Part shown: piece after piece, positions 45,287-52,969 of the stretch
How positions within the stretch are numbered: position 1 is the first letter of the stretch
Layout of the letters: every line of letters starts with the position of its first letter
Assembly: GCA_963775625.1 (NCBI GenBank)
Contig: CAVZJM010000002.1
Span: 372,001-436,000 of the forward strand
Origin: JAIBJN01 sp963775625
GTDB taxonomy: Bacteria > Actinomycetota > Thermoleophilia > Gaiellales > Gaiellaceae
Reading direction: 5' to 3'
Length of the DNA stretch: 64,000 nt
The notes under the pieces: model-generated
The model's input: only the letters and a program-made list of their open reading frames with translations
Told to the model about the DNA's origin: nothing
Databases searched by the model: none
Translations under genes and position numbers: made by a program

Positions 45287-46771
45287 ATGGCAGGTCGGCG
45301 GAAGCTCATCGTCGTCTCGAACCGCGGCCCGGTCGTGTACGAGCGTGCCGAGGAGGGCGAGCGCATCGCTCGTCGTGGAGGCGGCGGGCTCGTGACCGCC
45401 CTGCGGAGCCTCGTCGAGCTCCACGACGTCACGTGGATCGCGAGCGCCATGTCGGAGGAGGATCGGTCGGTCGTCGAGGAGGCGGGCGGGGAGCCGATCG
45501 AGGAGGCCGCACGTGGGGGTGCCTCGTACAGGCTGCGCCTCGTCGCCCACGATCCGACCGCGTACGACTGGTACTACAACGTGATCGCCAACCCGATGAT
45601 CTGGTTCATCCAGCACTACCTCTGGGGTCTCACCGCCGAGCCGAACGTCGACCACGGCCTCCACCACGCCTGGAGCGAAGGCTATGTCGCCGTCAACCAG
45701 GGCTTCGCCGACGCCGTCGTCGAGGAGCTCGAGCGGGAGCCCGACGCGACAGTCTTCTTCCACGACTACCACCTCTACGTCGCCCCGGCGCTCGTGCGGG
45801 AGCGGATGCCCGAGGCGCTTCTGGCTCACTTCGTGCACGTCCCCTGGCCGATGCCGGACTACTGGCGGGTGCTTCCGGAGCCGATCCGGCGGGCGATTCA
45901 CGAAGGGCTCCTGGCCAACGACGTCATCAGCTTTCACACACCCCGCTGGCGGCACAGCTTTCAGCGCTCCTGCGTGGACATCCTCGGAGTCGAGCCGGAT
46001 CGGGCGACCTTCGAGATCCCGCTCGACGGCCGCGTGGTGCGCTTGCGCGCCCGCCCGATCTCGGTCGACCCCGAGGAGTTCGACGAGCTCGCGGGCGGCG
46101 AGGCCGCGCTGGCCTCCGAGGCCGCGATCGAGGCCGCTCGGCCGGAGTTTCTCATCGTCCGCGTCGACCGCACGGACCCGTCCAAGAACGTCGTCCGCGG
46201 CTTCAAGGCCTACGAGCTGTATCTCGACGCTCACCCGGAGATGCACGAGCGGGTGCAGATGCTCGCGCTCCTCGACCCGTCCCGTCAGGACATTCCGGAA
46301 TACGCCGAGTACCTGGGGGCGATCCAGCGCGCCGCGCGTGCGGTCAACGACCGCTTCCAGCGCGAGGGCTGGGTGCCGCTCGACCTCCGAATCGAGGACA
46401 ACTTCCCGCAGGCCGTGGCGGCCTACAAGCAGTTCGACGTCCTGCTCGTGAACGCGATCTTCGACGGCATGAACCTCGTCGCCAAGGAGGCGCCGCTCGT
46501 GAACGTCCGCGACGGCGTCCTCATCCTCTCGGAGAACACGGGCGCACACGACGAGCTGGGCGAGTGGGCGCTGACGGTGAACCCGTTCGACCTCGCCGGC
46601 CAGGCCGAGGCGATCCACGAGGCGCTGACCATGGCGAAGGGGGAGCGCCGCCGCCGGCGCGAAGCCATCGCCGCCCAGGTGCGGGAGCACCACATCGGCC
46701 GCTGGATCGGCGCGCAGCTCGCCGACCTCGACGAGGCGCGAAACCTGGCCGCCCTGTCAACGAAGGGTTGA
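45287..46771 (+). CDS. otsA: Alpha,alpha-trehalose-6-phosphate synthase (GT20)
   Basis: 494 residues. It joins UDP- or GDP-glucose to glucose-6-phosphate. N-terminal LIVVSNRGPV with the glycine-rich GGGLVTALRSL loop, WIASAM, FFHDYHLYVAP and HVPWPMPDYWRVLP (acceptor site), then VDRTDPSKNVVRGFKAYE and DGMNLVAKEAPLVN (nucleotide-sugar site). ATG 45287 rather than GTG 45278 is chosen because TAGGGT lies 7 bp upstream and conservation starts here. No OtsB phosphatase gene is present in the window. The end of the gene contains one copy of the twin operator. Confidence 0.94.
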   Translation: MAGRRKLIVVSNRGPVVYERAEEGERIARRGGGGLVTALRSLVELHDVTWIASAMSEEDRSVVEEAGGEPIEEAARGGASYRLRLVAHDPTAYDWYYNVIANPMIWFIQHYLWGLTAEPNVDHGLHHAWSEGYVAVNQGFADAVVEELEREPDATVFFHDYHLYVAPALVRERMPEALLAHFVHVPWPMPDYWRVLPEPIRRAIHEGLLANDVISFHTPRWRHSFQRSCVDILGVEPDRATFEIPLDGRVVRLRARPISVDPEEFDELAGGEAALASEAAIEAARPEFLIVRVDRTDPSKNVVRGFKAYELYLDAHPEMHERVQMLALLDPSRQDIPEYAEYLGAIQRAARAVNDRFQREGWVPLDLRIEDNFPQAVAAYKQFDVLLVNAIFDGMNLVAKEAPLVNVRDGVLILSENTGAHDELGEWALTVNPFDLAGQAEAIHEALTMAKGERRRRREAIAAQVREHHIGRWIGAQLADLDEARNLAALSTKG

Positions 46772-46801
46772 CACCCTCGGACTGTCAACGTAGAGTTGAC
46801 A
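46755..46801 (+). promoter_or_regulatory. Twin perfect operators embedded in a leaderless promoter
   Basis: Two 19-bp perfect inverted repeats of form TGTCAAC-N5-GTTGACA: TGTCAACGAAGGGTTGACA (46755-46773) and TGTCAACGTAGAGTTGACA (46783-46801), 28 bp centre to centre. The first contains a consensus -35, TTGACA (46768-46773). After exactly 17 bp, TAGAGT (46791-46796) inside the second can serve as -10. Transcription would start about 46803, at or next to the ATG at 46805. A protein bound here would block the polymerase completely. The HTH protein encoded next is the obvious candidate. Confidence 0.75.
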
Positions 46802-46804
46802 GCG

Positions 46805-47116
46805 ATGACGGACGGCGAGCGCGAGACGATCCTGCGGCGCGAGCTCCACGCCGTGCTGACCGGCCTCAGCGCCGGCCGCGAACCGCTCGAGCTCGTGGCC
46901 GACATCCCGGTCGTCGAGGACTTCGTCGACGACCTCGCGCAGGCCCGCATCGCCGACGCGCGGGCGGCCGGGGCGTCGTGGGCGGACATCTCCGCTCGCC
47001 TCGGCGTCACCCGTCAGGCGGTGCACAAGCGCTTCGGCGGCCGGCGCAAGCGCAAGCGTGGGCTCGGCCCGGTGCTGGAGCTGCGCTTCACGCTCGACCG
47101 AAAGGAGCGATCGTGA
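46805..47116 (+). CDS. Small helix-turn-helix DNA-binding protein
   Basis: 103 residues from ATG 46805. A helical N-terminal half (ETILRRELHAVLTGLSAGREPLELVADIP) precedes a clear HTH near residues 55-78: ARAAGASWADISARLGVTRQAVHKRFGG, followed by a basic KRKRG segment. Two perfect operators overlap its promoter, so autoregulation is likely. An AAAGGAG site lies near its 3' end for the next gene, whose GTG overlaps its stop. The exact family is not recognised beyond a sigma-region-4-like HTH. Confidence 0.85.
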   Translation: MTDGERETILRRELHAVLTGLSAGREPLELVADIPVVEDFVDDLAQARIADARAAGASWADISARLGVTRQAVHKRFGGRRKRKRGLGPVLELRFTLDRKERS

Positions 47117-48330
47117 CCGTGCTGGACAGGCTGCGGCGGCGCTCCCGCGACCCTCGGTTCGAGGAGGCCACGGCCGCGTACGCAGCCGGCGACCTCGTCC
47201 GGGCGCGGGAGCTGGCGCGCGAGGTGGTCGCGGACGGCGATCCCTCCCTCGAGGCCCTGCGCGGCCTGGCGGAGGTCGAGTACCTCCTCGGCGGCTACGA
47301 GGCGGCGGAGCCGCTCCTGCGACGCGTCGTGGAGGGCGCGGGCCGGCGCGTCGACCTGCGGGTGGACGCCGAGGTCGCCCTCGCTCTCGTCTACCTGCAG
47401 ACGAACCGCTACGCGGAGACGGGTGGCCTCTTCGCCGGGATCGAGGCGATCGACCTCCCGATCTGGGAGCTCATGAAGTCCTTCGGAGACGAGCAGCCGT
47501 ACCGGCTCGACTGGGGAGGCGCCTCGGACGTGGTGCTGCCCTTCGTCCAGACGACGACCTGGGAGCTGCCGTGCGTGAGGCTCGAGGTGAACGGCCTCGA
47601 GGTGGACGCGCGGATCGACACCGGCGGCGAGCTGCTCACCCTGTCTTCGGATGTCGCCGAGGCCCTCGGGGTGGTGCCTGTCGCGAGAGCGGAGGGCGTG
47701 TTCGCCGCCGGCGCGCGCGGCGAGATCGGCTACGGGCGGGTCGACACGGTCCGTCTCGGGCCGCTGACGGTCGAGGCGGTGCCGGTGGCGGTCATGGGCC
47801 TGGAGCGGCCCGTGCTCGGGACGGGGCTGCTGCGCCAGTTCCACGCGACCCTCGACTACCCGCGCGGCCGGCTCGTGCTCCGCCCGCGCTCGAGCGCCCC
47901 GCCGGGCGGCGGGGTCGAGGTCCCCTTCGCGCTCGCGGCCACGCACCTCCTGCTCGCCCGGGGTGCGCTCGACGACCACGAGCCGCTGACCCTCCTCGTC
48001 GACTCCGGCCTCCAGGACGAGGGCGGCGCGTCCGTCGCCCTCCCGCGGGCGACGCTCGACCTCCTCGGGATCCCGCCGCCGCCGTCGACCGAGGAGGTCG
48101 GCGAGTCCGGGGCCGGCACGCTCTCGGTCCGCTTCGGGCGCTTTCCCTTGCGGCGGGTGGGGCTCGGGCCGCTGTCGCAGCACGACGCCTCGGGCCTGTT
48201 CGGCGTCTTCCCGGACATGTGGACCGAGCTGGGCGGGATCACCGTTCACGGCATCCTCAGCCACGGCTTCCTGCGCCGGTACGCGTGGACGCTCGACTTC
48301 GAGGCCATGAAGATGACGTTCGCGACGTAG
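47113..48330 (+). CDS. TPR-like N-terminus plus double retropepsin-like aspartic protease domain
   Basis: 405 residues from GTG 47113 with AAAGGAG upstream. Residues 10-130 form TPR-like helical repeats (FEEATAAYAAGDLVRARELAREVV, YLLGGYEAAEPLLRRVV). Two retropepsin-type lobes follow: the first has IDTGGELLTLSSDVAEALG (DTG near 168), the second VDSGLQDEGGASVALP (DSG near 297). This gives a single-chain pseudo-dimer with one Asp from each lobe. No signal peptide or membrane segment is visible, so it is probably cytosolic. It is translationally coupled to the HTH gene, suggesting a regulator/protease pair. The substrate is unknown. Confidence 0.8.
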   Translation: MTVLDRLRRRSRDPRFEEATAAYAAGDLVRARELAREVVADGDPSLEALRGLAEVEYLLGGYEAAEPLLRRVVEGAGRRVDLRVDAEVALALVYLQTNRYAETGGLFAGIEAIDLPIWELMKSFGDEQPYRLDWGGASDVVLPFVQTTTWELPCVRLEVNGLEVDARIDTGGELLTLSSDVAEALGVVPVARAEGVFAAGARGEIGYGRVDTVRLGPLTVEAVPVAVMGLERPVLGTGLLRQFHATLDYPRGRLVLRPRSSAPPGGGVEVPFALAATHLLLARGALDDHEPLTLLVDSGLQDEGGASVALPRATLDLLGIPPPPSTEEVGESGAGTLSVRFGRFPLRRVGLGPLSQHDASGLFGVFPDMWTELGGITVHGILSHGFLRRYAWTLDFEAMKMTFAT

Positions 48331-48339
48331 GCTTCAAGC

Positions 48340-48795
48340 GTGCAAGGCGAGGAGCTCAGCCACGTCGACGAGACCGGCGCCGTCCGCATGGTGGACGTCG
48401 GCGGGAAGCCGCCCGCCCGGCGCCGCGCCCGCGCCCGCGCGTTCGTGCGCATGAGCCCGGGGACGTCCGCGCGCCTCGGCGAGCTCCCGAAGGGCGACGC
48501 GCTCACCACGGCCCAGATCGCCGGGATCATGGCGGCGAAGCGCACCGCGGAGCTCATCCCCCTTTGCCACCCGCTCCCGCTCACCCATGTCGACGTGCGA
48601 CTCGAGGTCGAAGACGCCGGCGTCGCGATCGAGGCGAGCGCGGAGACGACCGCGCAGACCGGCGTCGAGATGGAGGCGCTCACGGCCGCGTCGGTGGCCG
48701 CGCTCACCGTCTACGACATGGCCAAGGCGATCGACAAGGAGATGGTCGTCGAGGACGTGCGCCTCCTCGAGAAGACGAAGGAGGCCGCCGGGTGA
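48340..48795 (+). CDS. moaC: Cyclic pyranopterin monophosphate synthase MoaC
   Basis: 151 residues. It converts 3',8-cyclo-GTP to cPMP in molybdenum-cofactor synthesis. LSHVDETGAVRMVDVGGK is the family opening. The active site includes GIMAAKRTAELIPLCHPLPLTHVDV and the late VEMEALTAASVAALTVYDMAKAIDKEM block (Asp and Lys residues). GTG 48340 follows TAGGCT by 6 bp. Its stop overlaps the next Mo-cofactor gene. MoaA, MoaD and MoaE are not in the window. Confidence 0.95.
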   Translation: MQGEELSHVDETGAVRMVDVGGKPPARRRARARAFVRMSPGTSARLGELPKGDALTTAQIAGIMAAKRTAELIPLCHPLPLTHVDVRLEVEDAGVAIEASAETTAQTGVEMEALTAASVAALTVYDMAKAIDKEMVVEDVRLLEKTKEAAG

Positions 48796-49271
48796 AGGCG
48801 GCGGTCCTGACCGTCTCCGACGGCGTCTCCGCGGGCGAGCGGGAGGACCGGAGCGGCGAGGTCCTGGCCGAGCTGCTCGGCGGCGAGGGCTACGAGGTCG
48901 AGCGGCGCGTCGTCCCCGACGAGCGCACCGTGATCGCCGAGGCGCTCCGCGAGCTGGCCGGCTCGGCGCAGATCGTGCTCACCACCGGCGGCACCGGGAT
49001 GGGACCGCGCGACGTGACGCCCGAGGCCACGCGCGACGTGCTCGACCGCCTCGCCCCCGGCATCGCGGAAGCCGTCCGGGCGGACTCCGTCGCCAAGACC
49101 CCGCACGGCCTTCTCTCCCGCGGCCTGGCCGGAGTGCTCGGCTCCACGCTCGTCGTCAACCTCCCGGGCTCCCCGGGCGGCGCCCGCGACGGCTTCGAGG
49201 TGCTGCGGCCTGCGCTCGGCCATGCGCTCGAGCTGCTCGCGGGAGAGCCGACCGCTCACCGACAGACATGA
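48792..49271 (+). CDS. MoaB/Mog-type molybdopterin adenylyltransferase
   Basis: 159 residues of the MoCF-biosynthesis fold. KAAVLTVSDGVSAGEREDRSG, VLTTGGTGMGPRDVTPEAT and LVVNLPGSPGGARDGFEVL are the conserved blocks, with the molybdopterin-binding TTGGTG loop. It adenylates molybdopterin before MoeA adds molybdate. MoaB and Mog cannot be separated safely by eye. Overlaps are 4 bp on both sides (moaC and the prenyltransferase gene). Confidence 0.9.
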   Translation: MKAAVLTVSDGVSAGEREDRSGEVLAELLGGEGYEVERRVVPDERTVIAEALRELAGSAQIVLTTGGTGMGPRDVTPEATRDVLDRLAPGIAEAVRADSVAKTPHGLLSRGLAGVLGSTLVVNLPGSPGGARDGFEVLRPALGHALELLAGEPTAHRQT

Positions 49272-50131
49272 GCGCCACCGCGCTCCGCTATCCGAAGCTC
49301 TTTCTCTCGCTCGTCAAGTTCGAGCACACGATCTTCGCGCTCCCGTTCGCCTACATCGGCGCCTTCCTCGCCGTCGACGGCGTTCCGACCGCCTCCGACC
49401 TCCTCTGGATCACGGTGGCCATGATCGGGGCGCGCAGCCTCGCGATGGCGCTCAACCGGCTCATCGACGCCGGCATCGACGCCCGGAACCCGCGCACCGC
49501 GGGCCGCGAGCTTCCCCGCGGGGCGCTGAAGACGTGGCAGGTGGCCCTCTTCTGCCTCGCCTCGCTCGCGGTGTTCCTGGTCGCCGTCTACCAGCTCGCC
49601 CCGATCGTGCGCTGGCTCTGGCCGATCCCGGTGGCCGCCTTCGTCGTCTATCCATATCTGAAGCGGGCGACGTGGCTTTCCCACTTCTGGCTCGGCGCGG
49701 TCGACGGGCTCGCCCCGGTGGGCGCCTGGGCGGCGATCACGAACGACCTCCCGCTCGAGGCCTGGCTCCTCGGAGCGGCGGTCGCCGTCTGGGTCGCCGG
49801 GTTCGACGTCCTCTACGCGCTCTTCGACCTCGAGCACGACCGGGCTCACGGGCTCCACTCGGTGCCGGCGAGGTTCGGCGTCCCCGCCGCGTTCGCCGTC
49901 GCCCGCGCGTGCCACGTCGCGACCGTCGTCTTCCTGGCGCTCGCCGGGCTCACCATCGGCGTCGGCGTCCTCTACTGGCTTGGAGTCGCCGTCGTGGCCG
50001 GCCTGCTTCTCTACGAGCACTCGCTCGTCTCCCCGCGCGACACGAGCCGCCTCGACATGGCTTTCTTCACGATGAACGGCGTTCTGAGCGTCACGTTCTT
50101 TCTCTTCGTGCTCGGGGACGTGGTCGTGTGA
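49268..50131 (+). CDS. UbiA-family prenyltransferase, probably MqnP of the futalosine menaquinone pathway
   Basis: 287 residues, about eight membrane helices. The two Asp-rich prenyl-diphosphate motifs are NRLIDAGIDARNPRT and DVLYALFDLEHDRAHGLHSVP. The YPKLFLSLVKFEHTIFALPFAYIGA opening resembles 4-hydroxybenzoate-type prenyltransferases that many actinobacteria without MenA use as MqnP. The neighbouring cytochrome c and haem genes fit a respiratory-chain context. A UbiA role in ubiquinone is unlikely for this lineage. Confidence 0.82.
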   Translation: MSATALRYPKLFLSLVKFEHTIFALPFAYIGAFLAVDGVPTASDLLWITVAMIGARSLAMALNRLIDAGIDARNPRTAGRELPRGALKTWQVALFCLASLAVFLVAVYQLAPIVRWLWPIPVAAFVVYPYLKRATWLSHFWLGAVDGLAPVGAWAAITNDLPLEAWLLGAAVAVWVAGFDVLYALFDLEHDRAHGLHSVPARFGVPAAFAVARACHVATVVFLALAGLTIGVGVLYWLGVAVVAGLLLYEHSLVSPRDTSRLDMAFFTMNGVLSVTFFLFVLGDVVV

Positions 50132-50712
50132 TCTCGGCGCGCGGGCTCGGCCGCAGCTTCGGCGCGAAGCGCGTCCTCCGCGATCTCGACCTCGACGTGG
50201 CCGAGCGCGATCTGCTGCTCGTCTCCGGGCCGAACGGATCCGGGAAGTCGACCCTGCTCGCGCTCTGCGCCGGGCTGCTCGCCCCGACCCGGGGCAAGCT
50301 CGACGTGACGGTCGAGCGGGGTCGCATCGGCTACCTCGCCCACGAGCCGCTCGTCTACCGGGAGCTGAGCGCGCTCGAGAACCTCGACCTGTACGGGCGC
50401 CTGTACCGCGTGCCCGAGCGGCGTGAGCGCATCGGGATGCTCCTGGAGCGCTACGGCCTCTGGGAGGCGCGCCGCGAGCGCGTGGCGGCTCTCTCCCGCG
50501 GGATGCAGCAGCGGCTCGCGCTCTGCCGCACGCTCCTGCACGAGCCCGACCTGCTGCTCCTCGACGAGCCGTACGCAGGCCTGGACGAGGAGGGCGTGGC
50601 ACTCCTGGACGCAGAGCTGGCGGCGCTGGCCGGACAGCGGACGCTGCTGCTCGCCACCCACGATCCGGGCCGCGTCGCAGCCCTCGCCTCCGGCAGGCTG
50701 GCGCTCGCATGA
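50128..50712 (+). CDS. ccmA: Haem/cytochrome-c maturation ABC transporter ATPase CcmA
   Basis: 194 residues. Walker A SGPNGSGKSTLLALCAG, signature SRGMQQRLALCRTLLH, Walker B DLLLLDEPYAGLD, and the H-loop ATHD. With CcmB and CcmC it drives the release of haem for cytochrome c assembly. GTG 50128 overlaps the prenyltransferase stop; its own stop overlaps ccmB. Confidence 0.9.
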   Translation: MISARGLGRSFGAKRVLRDLDLDVAERDLLLVSGPNGSGKSTLLALCAGLLAPTRGKLDVTVERGRIGYLAHEPLVYRELSALENLDLYGRLYRVPERRERIGMLLERYGLWEARRERVAALSRGMQQRLALCRTLLHEPDLLLLDEPYAGLDEEGVALLDAELAALAGQRTLLLATHDPGRVAALASGRLALA

Positions 50713-51347
50713 CGTATCTCGCCGACGTCGGCACGCTCGCCCGCAAGGACCTCCTGCTCGAGCTGCGCTCGCGGGACACGGTCCCCGCGATGCTGCTCTT
50801 CGTCGTCTCGACCCTCGTCGTCTTCAACTTCGCGCTGCCGGCCGGCGCGTCCCCTGAGGCGGCCTACGGGCTCCTGTGGGCGGCACTGGTCTTCACCGCG
50901 ATCCTCGGGCTCACCCGCGCCTTCGCCGCCGAGCGGGAGCAGCGCGTGCTCGATGGGCTCGTGCTCGCTCCCTCGGACCGAAGCGCGATCTGGCTCGGCA
51001 AGGCGATTGCCGTCGCCGCCTTCCTCGCGCTCGCCGAGGTCGTGGCCTTGCCCGCGTTCGCGCTCTTCTTCGAGCCGGTGAGCTGGGAGCTCGTCGCCGC
51101 CGTCGCCCTGGCGAGCGCCGGCTTCGCCGTCGTCGGCACTCTCCTTGCCGCGATGGCGGCCGCGAGCCGGGCGCGGGAGCTGCTCCTCCCGCTCCTCTTC
51201 CTGCCGCTCGTGATCCCCATCGTCGTCGGAGGCGTGGGCGCCTCGATCGCCGACGATCCCGGGCGCTACCTCGGCTTCCTCGCCCTCTACGACCTGATCT
51301 TTGCGATCCTGTCCTGGGCGAGCTTTGAGTACGTCGTTACGGAATAG
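50709..51347 (+). CDS. ccmB: Haem exporter permease CcmB
   Basis: 212 residues with six predicted membrane helices. It opens with TLARKDLLLELRSRDTVPAMLLF and includes GLTRAFAAEREQRVLDGLVLAPSDRSAIWLGK and LLPLLFLPLVIPIVVGG, the CcmB pattern. Partner of CcmA. Its 3' end overlaps the TTG start of ccmC by 23 bp. Confidence 0.9.
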   Translation: MTYLADVGTLARKDLLLELRSRDTVPAMLLFVVSTLVVFNFALPAGASPEAAYGLLWAALVFTAILGLTRAFAAEREQRVLDGLVLAPSDRSAIWLGKAIAVAAFLALAEVVALPAFALFFEPVSWELVAAVALASAGFAVVGTLLAAMAAASRARELLLPLLFLPLVIPIVVGGVGASIADDPGRYLGFLALYDLIFAILSWASFEYVVTE

Positions 51348-52017
51348 CCGCGCGGTCGTGCTCGCGGCCGCAGCCGCGGGCCTCCTGCTCGTGGGCATCG
51401 CGCTGGCCTTCTACTGGGTTCCCGACGCGCCGATCGAAGGGTTCAGACAGCGGATCTTCTACCTCCACGTCCCCATCGCGCTGACCGCCTACGCCTGCTT
51501 CTTCTGGGCCGCGTGGAAGGCTCTGCGGCTGCTCTGGACGCGCGACCAGCGCTACGACCTGGAGAGCTACACGGCGGTGCACATGGGCGTCATCTTCGGG
51601 ATCCTCACGCTCGTGACCGGCTCGATCTGGGCGAAGACGTCCTGGGGAGTGTGGTGGACCTGGAGCGAGCGTCAGCTGGTGCTCTTCCTCGTGCTCTTCC
51701 TCTTCTACTCGGCCTACTTCATGCTCCGCTTCTCGGTCGACCCGGGCCCGCGGCGGGCGAGCATGTCGGCCGTGTACGCGCTCTTCGGCGTCGTGCTCAT
51801 CCCCGTGAGCTTCCTCGCCATCCGGCTCGCCGAGGGCCTGATCCACCCGGTCGTCTTCGACCGGGACGTGGGCTCGAACCTGGCCGGAAGCCAGCTGCTG
51901 ACGTTCGCCGTCTGCCTCGCCGGCATGCTGGCGCTGGCTGCGTCGCTCTACGTCAACGAGCTCACGGGGAAGCGACTCGACGAACGGCTCTCCGAGCTTC
52001 GCGAGGCGCTCTCGTGA
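51325..52017 (+). CDS. ccmC: Haem-handling membrane protein CcmC
   Basis: 230 residues from TTG 51325 (GTG 51358 is an alternative). Six membrane helices. The WWD-like haem site is TSWGVWWTWSERQLVLFL, and external His ligands lie in YLHVPIALTAY and in LIHPVVFDRD. It hands haem to CcmE in System I cytochrome c maturation. ccmE, ccmF and ccmG are not in the window. Confidence 0.9.
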   Translation: MSTSLRNSRAVVLAAAAAGLLLVGIALAFYWVPDAPIEGFRQRIFYLHVPIALTAYACFFWAAWKALRLLWTRDQRYDLESYTAVHMGVIFGILTLVTGSIWAKTSWGVWWTWSERQLVLFLVLFLFYSAYFMLRFSVDPGPRRASMSAVYALFGVVLIPVSFLAIRLAEGLIHPVVFDRDVGSNLAGSQLLTFAVCLAGMLALAASLYVNELTGKRLDERLSELREALS

Positions 52018-52175
52018 CGTCGGCGGAGAGATACGTCACCGCTGCCTACCTCGTCGTCCTCGCCGTCGTGCTCGCCTACGTCGTCATCTACGCGTTCAAG
52101 CTCTCGCGGCTCGAGCGCGAGGTGACCGAGCTGGCCGAGCTCGCGCGGCGCCGGAAGGAGGAGGTCGCGTCGTGA
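52014..52175 (+). CDS. CcmD-like small single-helix protein
   Basis: 53 residues: VTAAYLVVLAVVLAYVVIYAFKLSRLEREVTEL. A single membrane helix is followed by a charged, coiled-coil-like tail, the expected size and shape of CcmD, which stabilises the CcmABC complex. It overlaps ccmC (GTGA) and the next gene (GTGA). The identity rests on position and topology, since CcmD is poorly conserved in sequence. Confidence 0.75.
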   Translation: MTSAERYVTAAYLVVLAVVLAYVVIYAFKLSRLEREVTELAELARRRKEEVAS

Positions 52176-52969
52176 CCGAGGCCGCGCTCCTCCTCTTCTG
52201 GCCCGCGCTCGCGGGCTATGCGGAAGCCGCGGTCGCCTACGCGGGGGACACGGTTCGGCCCGGGCGGCTCGTGCGCTACGCGATCTGGGGCGTTCGCCTG
52301 GGCTGGCTGGCGCAGACGGCTCTTCTCGTCGCCCAGGCCGCGAGCGCCGACGGCTTCCCCTGGGGCAGCTGGGCCGGCTCGCTGAACCTGTTCGTCTGGA
52401 TGTGCGTCGGCGTCTACCTGATCTGGGGCTGCCGCGCGCCCTTCCGGCTCCTCGGCCTCGTCGTCATGCCCCTCGCGGCCGTCCTGCTCGTGCTCGCCTG
52501 GGCGGCCGGAGGCACGGGCGAGCCGGTGCGAAGCGAGTTCGGAGACGTCTTCCTCGCCGCCCACGTCGGCCTGATCCTGGCCGCCTTCGCGGGCTTCACG
52601 CTCGCGGCGGCGCTGTCCGCGCTCTACCTCTGGCAGGACCAGCGGCTGAAGCGGCGCACGCCCGGCGTTCTGCGCCTGCGCTCGCCGTCGCTCGAGACGC
52701 TCGACCAGCTGACCGGCCGCACGATCGCCTTCGCCCTGCCGGCGCTGACGGTCGGGGCCGGCATCGGGCTCGCCCGCCTCGAGGCCGACGGCGCCTCCTT
52801 CGACGCGATCATGGGTCTGACCGTCCTCACCTGGATCGTCTACGCCTCCTTCCTCGTCCTCCGCTGGGAAGCGGGCTGGCGTGGCCGTCGCACCGCGTAC
52901 CTCGCTCTGGCGGGGTTCCTGCTCGTCGTCCTCGTCCGCCTCGTCCTGACCCCCTTCGTCCACTTCTGA
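52172..52969 (+). CDS. CcsA/HemX-like cytochrome c assembly membrane protein
   Basis: 265 residues, eight or so membrane helices. The tryptophan-rich motif FPWGSWAGSLNLFVWM and the later FLAAHVGLILAAFAGFTLAAALSALYLWQDQRLK (external His) match the CcsA/HemX family. In Gram-positive bacteria HemX lies before hemA and modulates GluTR levels, whereas CcsA is the System II haem lyase. Position directly before hemA (TGATG overlap) favours HemX, while the ccm genes upstream favour a cytochrome role. I cannot decide. Confidence 0.8.
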   Translation: MTEAALLLFWPALAGYAEAAVAYAGDTVRPGRLVRYAIWGVRLGWLAQTALLVAQAASADGFPWGSWAGSLNLFVWMCVGVYLIWGCRAPFRLLGLVVMPLAAVLLVLAWAAGGTGEPVRSEFGDVFLAAHVGLILAAFAGFTLAAALSALYLWQDQRLKRRTPGVLRLRSPSLETLDQLTGRTIAFALPALTVGAGIGLARLEADGASFDAIMGLTVLTWIVYASFLVLRWEAGWRGRRTAYLALAGFLLVVLVRLVLTPFVHF

